Source of the DNA: CAZRHH01 sp964599885 | Lineage (GTDB): Bacteria > Chloroflexota > Dehalococcoidia > DSTF01 > JACRBR01 | Direction: 5' to 3' | DNA length: 10,524 bases | Assembly: GCA_964599885.1 (NCBI GenBank) | Contig: CAZRHH010000093.1 | Coordinates: 1 to 10,524 of the forward strand | Shown: positions 1-4,940 of the stretch, one piece after another | Layout: the number at the start of each line of letters is the position of its first letter | Numbering within the stretch: position 1 is the first letter of the stretch | Made by a program: the position numbers and the translations under genes | Notes under the pieces: model-generated | The model's database searches: none | What the model was told of the DNA's origin: nothing | Seen by the model: the letters and a program-made list of their open reading frames with translations, nothing else

Positions 1-1
1 C

Positions 2-400
2 CCGCGACGCACCGGCTGGTTCGACGCCGTCGCCTCACGCTACAGCGCGATGGTCAACGGCGTGACGAGCGGCGTGCTGACGCGGCTCGACGTGCTCGAC
101 AACTTCCCGTCGATCAAGATCTGCACGGCGTACGAGACCGACGACGGCCGCACGCTGACGTCGATGCCCGCGAGCTCCGTGCTGCTCGGCAAGGTGAAGC
201 CCGTCTACGAAGAAGTCGAAGGCTGGCGCGCACCCACCAGCGGCTGCCGCACGTGGGAAGATCTCCCGCGCAACGCCCAGGACTACATCCGCCGCATCGA
301 GATGCTGCTGCAGATCCCGATCGACATCGTCAGCGTCGGCCCCGAGCGCGACCAGGCGATCATCGTCCACGACGTCCTCAAAGTGAAGCCGCGCACGTAG
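2..400 (+). CDS. purA: Adenylosuccinate synthetase, C-terminal fragment (5' end outside window)
   Basis: The reading frame is open from base 2 and ends with TAG at 398-400, giving the last 132 residues of a protein that is usually about 420-430 long. The visible part starts with a RRTGWFDAVASRY segment, followed by VNGVTSG and LTRLDVLDNFPSIKICTAYE, which match the conserved C-terminal part of adenylosuccinate synthetase. The end, VGPERDQAIIVHDVL, corresponds to the family's terminal S-x-GP-x-R segment. The enzyme joins IMP and aspartate using GTP to make adenylosuccinate, the first committed step from IMP to AMP, in the cytoplasm. The GTP-binding N-terminal half lies outside the window, so intactness cannot be judged. 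No other purine gene is next to it here. A cleanly folding hairpin at 459-482 lies 58 bases after the stop, but it lacks a T tract of its own. Confidence 0.95.
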   Translation, partial: PRRTGWFDAVASRYSAMVNGVTSGVLTRLDVLDNFPSIKICTAYETDDGRTLTSMPASSVLLGKVKPVYEEVEGWRAPTSGCRTWEDLPRNAQDYIRRIEMLLQIPIDIVSVGPERDQAIIVHDVLKVKPRT

Positions 401-413
401 CGGCAGTCAGAAA

Positions 414-443
414 CCACCGATGCACACCGATGAACACAGATGG
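414..443. repeat. Three-copy 10-bp tandem repeat (CACCGATG-type)
   Basis: Three consecutive 10-bp units (414-423, 424-433, 434-443) share the core AC[AC]C[CA]GATG. They lie just after the purA stop codon. Short degenerate arrays of this look (ACACAGATGA-type) occur between genes in many environmental bacteria. I see no coding potential and no obvious regulatory use. Confidence 0.6.
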
Positions 444-455
444 GATGCACCTGCT

Positions 456-490
456 GTAGGGGCGCACCCATGTGTGCGCCCCGGTATCGC
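456..490 (+). repeat. Intergenic hairpin repeat, copy 1 (GTAGGGGCG... family)
   Basis: GGGGCGCAC at 459-467 pairs perfectly with GTGCGCCCC at 474-482 around the loop CCATGT, preceded by GTA and followed by GGTAT. A second copy in the opposite orientation lies at 604-639 with the same flanks but a compensated difference in the stem. This marks it as a mobile or amplified hairpin family rather than a simple terminator. Confidence 0.7.
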
Positions 491-539
491 GCGCCAGCGT
501 TCCCAAATCGCACGAGCGTTTTTTCGTCTTCGTAGCGGA

Positions 540-553
540 GGAGCTTTAGCTCC
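540..553. repeat. Short palindromic hairpin (GGAGCT-TT-AGCTCC)
   Basis: GGAGCT at 540-545 and AGCTCC at 548-553 form a near-perfect palindrome, preceded by GTAGC at 533-537. It lies between the two inverted copies of the GTAGGGGCG hairpin. It is similar in design to the GCTT-containing palindrome at 7726-7745. A T6 run at 519-524 lies just upstream, but no strong stem precedes it, so I do not call a terminator. Confidence 0.45.
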
Positions 554-603
554 GTCTCAGCTGATCCGTGCATGGCGCGCGTCGCCCGCCGGTAGCGTAG
601 CCG

Positions 604-639
604 TGCAATACCGGGGCGAACACGAGGGTTCGCCCCTAC
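604..639 (-). repeat. Intergenic hairpin repeat, copy 2, inverted relative to copy 1
   Basis: GGGGCGAAC at 613-621 pairs with GTTCGCCCC at 628-636. Read on the minus strand it starts GTAGGGGCG like copy 1 and continues into CCGGTATTGC, matching copy 1's CCGGTATCGC. The stem differs from copy 1 at one paired position (CG to AT in orientation-corrected comparison), so base pairing is kept. It ends 4 bases before the hydrolase start codon. Confidence 0.7.
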
Positions 640-643
640 CGCG

Positions 644-2197
644 TTGACAGGGCTGAGACCGCACGCGAACCAGCGCGCATCCCGCACCATTGTTGCGTTG
701 TGCGGCGCGTTGATGGCGCTGGCAATCACCGCGTGCAACGGCGACGATGATCCCGATCCCACGCCCGTACCCCCAACACAAGAAGCAACCGCCACCGCGC
801 CTGCCGCAACACCGACGTTCGAGCCGGCCCCGCTCGAATGGGCGGGCTGCGGCGGCGACTTCGAGTGCGCCACCCTCGCCGTCCCGCTCGATCACGACGA
901 CCCCGCCGGCGAAACGATCGATCTCGCGCTCGCGCGTCGCCCCGCCGACGATCAGGAGCAGCGCATCGGTGTGCTGCTCGTCAACCCGGGCGGGCCGGGC
1001 GCATCCGGCGTCGATCTCGCGCGCGCCGTCCCCGCGTTCTGGCCGGACGCGCTCACGGATCGCTTCGACATCATCGGCTTCGACCCGCGCGGCGTCGGCG
1101 AAAGCACGCCGATCGATTGCGGCGACGGCGCCGACTTCGACGCGTTCTTCGCGCTCGATCCCGCGCCCGACACGCCGCAAGAACGCGACGCGCTGATCGA
1201 CGGCGCGCGCGACTACGCCGGTCGTTGCGAAGAATTGAGCGCCAACCTGCTCCCGCACGTCGGCACCGCGGACGCGGCGCGCGATATGGATCTGATCCGC
1301 CGCGCGCTCGGCGAGGAGAAGATCTCGTACGTCGGCTACTCGTACGGCACGCTGCTCGGCGCCACGTACGCGGATCTGTTCCCGGTCCGCGTGCGCGCGT
1401 TCGTGCTGGATGGCGCCCTCGATGTCACGCTCGACGGCGAAGAACTGTCGCTCCAGCAAGCGGCAGGGTTCGAGCGCGCGCTGACGGCGTTTCTCACCGA
1501 GTGCGCGTCGCGGCCCGGCTGCGCGTTCGGCGACGGCGATCCATTCACCGCGTTCGATGATCTCCTGGCACGCGTCGAGACGGCGCCGCTCGAAACGTCG
1601 GGCGAGCGGAGGGCGGGACCGGCGGAAACGATCATCGGAGCGCTGTCGGCGCTCTACGATCAATCGCTCGGCTGGCCGCTGCTCGAACGCGCGCTTGGCC
1701 GCGCCGAGGACGAGAACGACGGCGCCGCGCTCCTGCTGCTGTTCGACGCGCTGGCCGGCCGCAACGCTGACGGCACGTACTCGAACCTGCAGGAAGCGAA
1801 CACCGCCGTCAACTGCATCGACGGCGGCGAGCGCGCGGAAATCGCCGACTACGACGCGCTCGTGCCGCGCCTCGTGCAGGCCGCCCCGAGCATCGGCGCG
1901 ACGTGGGCGTATCTCGGCTTGACGTGCGCGTTCTGGCCCGTCGAAGGCGCCGACGACATCGGCCCACTCGATGCGCCCGGCTCCGCGCCGATCCTCGTCA
2001 TCGGCACCACCGGCGATCCGGCGACGCCGTACGCCTGGTCCGAAGCGATGGCCGCGGCTCTCGACTCCGGCGTCCTCCTCACCCTCGAAGGCGAAGGCCA
2101 CACCGCCTTCGGCAGTAAAAGCGACTGCATAGACGATGCGGTGGTGGCGTACCTGGTGGAGTTGATGGTGCCGGCGGCGGGTGTGGTGTGCGGGTGA
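644..2197 (+). CDS. TAP-family alpha/beta-hydrolase lipoprotein (putative secreted peptidase)
   Basis: The protein has 517 residues if it starts at TTG 644. The N terminus has a hydrophobic stretch and a lipobox (ITAC, Cys31), then a Pro/Thr/Ala-rich linker to about residue 62, so it is predicted to be exported and lipid-anchored. The catalytic fold follows: oxyanion segment NPGGPGASG (114-122), FDPRGVGES (146-154), nucleophile elbow GYSYG with Ser233, Asp458 in GTTGDPATP, and His486 in GEGHTAFG. The last part matches the C-terminal domain of the tripeptidyl-aminopeptidase/SlpD-SlpE family of actinobacteria and relatives, which release short peptides or amino acids. Many cysteines outside the lipobox fit an exported, disulfide-bonded protein. 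No Shine-Dalgarno is visible before the TTG, and the in-frame ATG at 713 would cut off most of the signal peptide, so the start is uncertain. The exact substrate is unknown. Confidence 0.88.
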   Translation: MTGLRPHANQRASRTIVALCGALMALAITACNGDDDPDPTPVPPTQEATATAPAATPTFEPAPLEWAGCGGDFECATLAVPLDHDDPAGETIDLALARRPADDQEQRIGVLLVNPGGPGASGVDLARAVPAFWPDALTDRFDIIGFDPRGVGESTPIDCGDGADFDAFFALDPAPDTPQERDALIDGARDYAGRCEELSANLLPHVGTADAARDMDLIRRALGEEKISYVGYSYGTLLGATYADLFPVRVRAFVLDGALDVTLDGEELSLQQAAGFERALTAFLTECASRPGCAFGDGDPFTAFDDLLARVETAPLETSGERRAGPAETIIGALSALYDQSLGWPLLERALGRAEDENDGAALLLLFDALAGRNADGTYSNLQEANTAVNCIDGGERAEIADYDALVPRLVQAAPSIGATWAYLGLTCAFWPVEGADDIGPLDAPGSAPILVIGTTGDPATPYAWSEAMAAALDSGVLLTLEGEGHTAFGSKSDCIDDAVVAYLVELMVPAAGVVCG

Positions 2198-2225
2198 TGG
2201 TTTCGTCGAAGGTCGTCGCTCGCTT

Positions 2226-2233
2226 GGTACAAT
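2226..2233 (+). promoter_or_regulatory. Putative -10 promoter element (GGTACAAT)
   Basis: TACAAT at 2228-2233 is one base off TATAAT and lies 25 bases before the ATG at 2259, leaving room for a short leader. The same octamer GGTACAAT occurs at 7856-7863, 22 bases before another start codon. No good -35 box is seen. Confidence 0.45.
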
Positions 2234-2258
2234 GAGCAACAACGATCGGAGTACGACC

Positions 2259-2512
2259 ATGAGTATCGACTCGACCGATATCACCGACATCAGGGCCCTG
2301 AATCCGGATCTCGCCTGGGTTCACGACAATGCCGCGCAACTCTGGGCGAATACGGCAAGAAGTGGATCGCGGTCAAGCATCAGGCCGTGGTCGACTCCGA
2401 CGAAGACGGGAGCAAACTGATCGCCAGAGTGGCAGAGCTCGGCATCATCGAAGCGCTCATCACGCAGCTTGGCGCCGATGACGTCTACGACGATCATTAC
2501 CTCATCGCATGA
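2259..2512 (+). pseudogene. DUF5678-like small protein, frameshifted
   Basis: ATG 2259 follows GGAG at 2248-2251 with 7-base spacing. The first frame reads sensibly through DLAWVHDNAAQLW, then turns into Arg/Ser-rich nonsense and stops at 2420. The -1 frame from about 2345 reads GEYGKKWIAVKHQAVVDSD and continues to TGA at 2510-2512. Adding one G to the GGG at 2344-2346 joins both halves into about 85 residues, AQLWGEYGKKWIAV across the junction. The WxxxxAxxLxxxYGxKWIAVxxxxVV pattern resembles DUF5678-type proteins, whose function is unknown; that family call is from memory and moderate. The stop overlaps the next gene's ATG (ATGA), suggesting translational coupling. The defect may be a true mutation or a homopolymer sequencing error. 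The site is not a canonical slippery heptamer, so programmed frameshifting is unlikely. Confidence 0.65.
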
Positions 2513-2909
2513 CCTCAAGCTTCGGCAGCCGGAGCTTTGTTTATGCTGGCCACAAGATCGTGCTGCCGGTAATCCTCGTCGATTCGCCCGCTCGTTCTGT
2601 CGTTCGGATGGTTCTTGATACTGGCGCAGCGGTGACAACGCTCAACACGTTGTTTCTTGAATTGTTGGGCATCTCGGACGTTCGCTCCGGCCAGCATATT
2701 GTCATGTCGGTCGCGAACGACGATGAACAGGACGCCTGGATCCATCCGTGCGGGTCGAGTTCATGGGACGAGAGCTAACCATCGACGCCGCGTTCTGTCC
2801 CGCGTGGCCCGAGATGAAGAATCTCCTCGGCATGCGGGGCTTCTTCGACCAAATCAGGTTCTCGCTCGATCACGCAAACCGGATCGTTCACATCGAGCCG
2901 AACGCCTAA
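2509..2909 (+). pseudogene. Retropepsin-like (clan AA) aspartic protease, frameshifted
   Basis: ATG 2509 overlaps the preceding stop, with no separate Shine-Dalgarno. The first frame reads YAGHKIVLPVILVDS and then VVRMVLDTGAAVTTLN, which carries the catalytic DTGA motif of single-domain aspartic proteases (Asp at about residue 37). After DAWIHP, near 2745, the frame degenerates and stops at 2778. The -1 frame from GTG 2748 reads VRVEFMGRELTIDAAF, then LLGMRGFFDQIRFSLD, ending with TAA at 2907-2909. This last part matches the family's C-terminal LG(R/M)xGFFDxFxxxxD segment. Repaired, the protein is about 133 residues, normal for these soluble bacterial retropepsin-like proteins, which act as dimers. 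One base appears to be missing around 2743-2749, not in a homopolymer. Substrate unknown; pairing with a DUF5678-like partner suggests a two-gene unit. Confidence 0.75.
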
Positions 2910-2925
2910 AGCGGGTGCCGCCCAA

Positions 2926-2946
2926 ACACCAGACACCAAACACCAG
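2926..2946. repeat. Heptanucleotide tandem repeat, locus A (ACACCAG type)
   Basis: Three adjacent 7-bp units: ACACCAG (2926-2932), ACACCAA (2933-2939), ACACCAG (2940-2946). A related array in the same orientation lies exactly 800 bases later at 3726. The two flank the DtxR-family gene. Confidence 0.7.
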
Positions 2947-2968
2947 CCGCCCGCGAAACGCACCGACG

Positions 2969-3655
2969 CTACGACGAAACCGCCGCCGGCTCCACGATAA
3001 TCCGCAGATTCTCCGCCGCCGGCATACCGAGCGTGACGCTGCGACCGCCGATCTCGACGGTGATGGTGGAGTTGTACGACGCGACGTCCGTCACCTTGAG
3101 TTCGGCGCCGGGGACGAAACCGTTCTTCTGGTAAAACGTCATCAGCTCATGATCTTCTTCCGCCGACTCGTTGATGCCGTCGATCGTCCACTCGTCGCCA
3201 GCGTTCGATGTCGCCAGCGGGCGCGTCTTCGGCCGCGTCGCCGGGTCGATGCCGGGCATCGGGTTGCCGTGCGGGCACGTCGTCGGGTTGCCGAGCACTT
3301 CCATGATCCGCGCCTCGACCCGCGGCGTGATCGTGTGCTCGATCAGGTGCGCCTCTTCGTGCGCGTCCGCCCAGTCGAGTCCGAGGATGTCGACGAGCAG
3401 GCGCTCCGTCAGCAGATGCCGCCGCTTGATCGATTCCGCCGCCGCCTGCCCGTCCGGCAGCAGCGAGATCTCTTTCGCAGCGTTGATCTCGACGAGGCCA
3501 TCGCGTTGCATGCGGTGGACCGTGTTCCACACCGTCGGCGCCGCGACACCCATCTTCTCCGTGAGGCGCGCGGCGATGACGGCGCGGCCCGCGCGCGTCA
3601 TGTCGTAGATCTCCATCAAGTAGTCTTCGATCGTCGATGAAGGCTGTGAGGCCAA
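2969..3655 (-). CDS. DtxR/IdeR/MntR-family metal-dependent transcriptional regulator
   Basis: I chose TTG at 3655-3653 (228 residues): the family alignment begins a few residues later (TIEDYLMEIYDM), and GGGA lies just upstream. A longer frame to 3829 exists, but its extra residues translate the heptad repeat. The order is as in full-length IdeR: winged helix (about 8-68, recognition region VAAPTVWNTVHRMQRDGLV), dimerisation/metal domain (about 70-140, including HEEAHLIEH and GNPTTCPHGNPMPG), and an SH3/FeoA-like domain (about 175-222). Metal ligands map as His80, Glu84, His99, Glu106 and His107. The position of DtxR Cys102 is His103, and that of Met10 is Asp11, as in MntR. Such proteins bind Fe(II) or Mn(II) and then repress uptake genes. 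The metal is uncertain because of the mixed ligand set. No transporter gene is adjacent. Confidence 0.92.
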   Translation of the reverse strand: MASQPSSTIEDYLMEIYDMTRAGRAVIAARLTEKMGVAAPTVWNTVHRMQRDGLVEINAAKEISLLPDGQAAAESIKRRHLLTERLLVDILGLDWADAHEEAHLIEHTITPRVEARIMEVLGNPTTCPHGNPMPGIDPATRPKTRPLATSNAGDEWTIDGINESAEEDHELMTFYQKNGFVPGAELKVTDVASYNSTITVEIGGRSVTLGMPAAENLRIIVEPAAVSS

Positions 3656-3686
3656 TGCGTGTTCCCGACTGCCCGCGGCGTAACAT

Positions 3687-3792
3687 GGGACGCTACATTG
3701 CGCCAGCCCAGCCCGCGCATCCCAGACACCGGACACTAAACACCAGTCACCGTGAAAACGCGCCACGCGCTCAAACAGGATAGTAGCGTCCC
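3687..3792. repeat. Inverted 10-bp repeats enclosing heptad array B
   Basis: GGGACGCTAC at 3687-3696 is the exact reverse complement of GTAGCGTCCC at 3783-3792. The 86 bases between them include the 7-bp repeat at 3726-3753. The left arm lies about 32 bases upstream of the proposed DtxR start, so it could also be a regulatory element. Ten bases is short, and chance cannot be excluded. Confidence 0.4.
3726..3753. repeat. Heptanucleotide tandem repeat, locus B (ACACCAG type)
   Basis: Four 7-bp units: ACACCGG, ACACTAA, ACACCAG, TCACCGT. They are followed by GAAAACGCGCC, similar to the GAAACGCACC found after locus A, so similarity extends beyond the heptads. The two loci are direct repeats on either side of the DtxR-family gene. 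Confidence 0.65.
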
Positions 3793-3838
3793 GTAGCCGC
3801 AGCAACCCGACGCCATTGAAAGGAGACACGACGTCCCG

Positions 3839-4222
3839 CTAGGAAGTCTCCGCCGGCTCCAGCCGCTCGCGAACCGTCGTGCGCGTATCATCACGCGGCG
3901 CCAGCTGCATGCCGGGCGGCAACTCCGCACCAGGAATGCGGCCCGAGATCGCGAACAGCGCGCTGGCGATCTGCGAGATGCTGTACTTGCCGCTGCTCCG
4001 GTACGCCATCAACGCGTCCACATCGACGGTGTAGCTGTTGCGGCGGCCCTCCTTGCGGCGCGAGATAATCGCGTCTTCTTCGAGCGCACGCAGAATCGAA
4101 AGCGCCGCGCGATCCGTGATGCCAACGTTGTCGGCGATCTCCCGCAGCGTCGAGCGGGGATGTTCGATGACGTGGACGAGGACGAGTGCGTGGTTGGTCA
4201 GGAAGCCCCAGTGTCGGCCCAT
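3839..4222 (-). CDS. Winged-helix (MarR/ArsR-like) transcriptional regulator
   Basis: The 127-residue protein starts at ATG 4222-4220, with AAGGAG (complement of 4235-4240) 12 bases upstream. The N-terminal two thirds form a winged helix: HWGFLTNHALVLVHVIEHP, then STLREIADNVGITDRAALSILRALEEDAIISRRKEGRRNSYTVD. The second part contains the helix-turn-helix and the basic wing. This WxFLTNHAxVL...GITxRAA pattern is known from small HTH proteins in high-GC bacteria and archaea. The C-terminal 45 residues (ISQIASALFAISGRIPG onward) contain a possible dimerisation helix and a charged tail. No sensor domain or metal-ligand cluster is visible, so the signal is unknown. It is divergently arranged with csrA, and the spacer holds a 14-bp repeat array suited to be its operator; that link is inference. 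Confidence 0.85.
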   Translation of the reverse strand: MGRHWGFLTNHALVLVHVIEHPRSTLREIADNVGITDRAALSILRALEEDAIISRRKEGRRNSYTVDVDALMAYRSSGKYSISQIASALFAISGRIPGAELPPGMQLAPRDDTRTTVRERLEPAETS

Positions 4223-4241
4223 GGCAGAGAAAAACTCCTTG

Positions 4242-4270
4242 TTGACGGGGCTACATTGGCGAACTATAAT
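4242..4270 (+). promoter_or_regulatory. Near-consensus sigma-70-type promoter directed toward csrA
   Basis: TTGACG at 4242-4247 and TATAAT at 4265-4270 are separated by exactly 17 bases. This is the best promoter in the window. Transcription would start near 4277, inside the first unit of the 14-bp repeat array, giving a leader of about 220 bases before csrA. An overlapping minus-strand TATAGT (complement of 4263-4268) could serve the winged-helix regulator gene. Confidence 0.7.
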
Positions 4271-4271
4271 G

Positions 4272-4355
4272 CCGGTAATCTACATCCGGTTATCTGATTC
4301 CGGTAACTTATGTAGAGGTACGCGCTTCCGGCTTTACGTATCCGGCATTCAGGTT
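4272..4355. repeat. Six-unit array with 14-bp period (CCGGTWAYYT core), candidate operator
   Basis: CCGG recurs at 4272, 4286, 4300, 4328 and 4342, all on a strict 14-bp grid; the fourth unit (4314-4327) is degenerate and reads AGAGGTACGCGCTT. Units 1-3 are CCGGTAATCTACAT, CCGGTTATCTGATT and CCGGTAACTTATGT, with 8-10 of 14 identical positions in pairs. Units 5 and 6 keep CCGG and less of the rest. The array begins one base after the -10 box, so a bound protein would cover the start site of the csrA-directed promoter and the upstream region of the divergent regulator gene. Confidence 0.65.
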
Positions 4356-4424
4356 CCTAGTTAGCCCGACTCGCTCGATAATGTCAAGCTTTAAGCGATG
4401 TTTGTTATGACCGGGCGGTGTTAG

Positions 4425-4495
4425 CCACGCCGCCGTCTTGTGGGGAGCGGTCTGGGGCGGATTCCGCCGGCGGTGGAAGAGAGAGAGCGAGCAGG
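4425..4495 (+). promoter_or_regulatory. Structured GGA-rich csrA leader, possible CsrA autoregulation site
   Basis: GGA occurs at 4444-4446, 4459-4461, 4475-4477 and 4494-4496, the last in CAGGATG overlapping the start codon. The perfect small palindrome GGCGGATTCCGCC carries one of them, and CCACGCCGCCG at 4425-4435 can pair with CGGCGGTGG at 4468-4476. GGA, often in hairpin loops and over the ribosome site, is the known CsrA target. Autoregulation here is inferred. Confidence 0.4.
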
Positions 4496-4744
4496 ATGCT
4501 CATCTTGGTAAGAAAGGTCCAGCAGGGGATCTGGATCGAAGGCGACATCTGGGTACGTGTGCTGAGCGTCGAACGCGACCGCGTGAAACTCGGCATCACG
4601 GCCCCGGAAGACATAAAGGTAATGCGGCAGGAGTTGTTTGCTGACGAGGACAACCCGGCAGCCGGACTTAACGGCAACGGCCACGGCTTCTCGCATCACG
4701 ATGTGAGCCCGGCCGGCAACGGGAGCCCGCCAGAACCGTCCTGA
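4496..4744 (+). CDS. csrA: Carbon storage regulator CsrA, with C-terminal extension
   Basis: ATG 4496 gives 82 residues beginning MLILVRKVQQGIWIEGD, which align without gaps to E. coli CsrA through residue 48. The two key RNA-contact regions are present: Leu4/Arg6 in strand 1 and VMRQELF with Arg44 in strand 5; the NAPKEV-type turn reads TAPEDI. CsrA forms a domain-swapped dimer that binds GGA motifs near ribosome-binding sites and blocks or stabilises mRNAs. A longer GTG frame from 4418 is rejected because the family starts at this Met. After residue 48 comes a 34-residue tail rich in Gly, Asn, Pro and His, with no family match I recognise. No fliW, flagellar gene or other partner is adjacent, which is unusual for flagellum-linked csrA. 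A purine-rich stretch (4475-4489) and AGG at 4493-4495 are the only ribosome-site candidates. Confidence 0.93.
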   Translation: MLILVRKVQQGIWIEGDIWVRVLSVERDRVKLGITAPEDIKVMRQELFADEDNPAAGLNGNGHGFSHHDVSPAGNGSPPEPS

Positions 4745-4763
4745 CGCAGTCCTCGCGCCGTGC

Positions 4764-4811
4764 GCGTCCGGTGGCGGCCCTCTCGTTCCGAAGCGAGAAT
4801 CCACCGGACGC
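4764..4811. repeat. Large hairpin downstream of csrA
   Basis: GCGTCCGGTGG at 4764-4774 pairs perfectly with CCACCGGACGC at 4801-4811. Inside it, TCTCG (4781-4785) pairs with CGAGA (4794-4798). It begins 20 bases after the csrA stop. There is no T tract after it, so it is not a standard intrinsic terminator. It may stabilise the mRNA 3' end or act as a structured RNA. Confidence 0.6.
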
Positions 4812-4849
4812 TGCAGGTGCTTCCCCGGCAGAAGTCTCAGTACGCACAC

Positions 4850-4896
4850 TGGAACATGGAGGGTGGATGCTGGATCGCGTCATCCATCCTCCGTTC
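4850..4896. repeat. Heptanucleotide repeat locus C, self-complementary (TGGANNN / TCCNNNN)
   Basis: Four TGGANNN units at 4850, 4857, 4864 and 4871 are followed by TCCATCC (4883) and TCCGTTC (4890). GGAGGGTGGATG at 4858-4869 pairs with CATCCATCCTCC at 4881-4892 with one G-T pair. It lies between the convergent csrA and crotonase genes, so it could end transcripts from both sides. Confidence 0.6.
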
Positions 4897-4940
4897 TCTA
4901 GCCGCCCGTCGCCGTGAATCGCGTCAGCGCTCCGAGCCGA

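Larger units (their letters stand above)
401..643. other. Repeat-filled intergenic spacer between purA and the hydrolase gene
   Basis: This 243-base gap contains the 10-bp tandem repeat, two inverted hairpin copies and a palindrome, as listed separately. Open frames across it on either strand are shadows through the repeats. No credible gene or standard sigma-70 promoter was found. The TTGACA at 644-649 resembles a -35 box but has no matching -10 and overlaps the chosen start codon. Confidence 0.6.

Noticed and set aside
557..2290. Minus-strand open frame of 577 residues opposite the hydrolase gene
   Set aside because: It is Arg/Ala/Glu-rich, lacks any domain pattern, and runs antiparallel to a gene with signal peptide and full catalytic triad; it is a high-GC shadow.
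2339..2348. Programmed -1 frameshift in the DUF5678-like gene
   Set aside because: The sequence around CTCTGGGCGAA is not an X-XXY-YYZ slippery site and I see no stimulatory structure; mutation or sequencing indel is simpler.
2657..3640. Plus-strand open frame of 327 residues across the protease and DtxR genes
   Set aside because: Its sequence is Arg-rich without family features and it overlaps two recognisable genes in other frames.
3656..3829. 58-residue N-terminal extension of the DtxR-family protein
   Set aside because: It translates the intergenic heptad repeat, and the family alignment starts after the TTG at 3655.
3766..3838. Small plus-strand gene after the AAAGGAG at 3819-3825
   Set aside because: No start codon follows at useful distance and no coherent frame is seen; the motif is chance.
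4764..4811. Intrinsic terminator of csrA
   Set aside because: The stem is strong but no T tract follows, so only a hairpin is reported.
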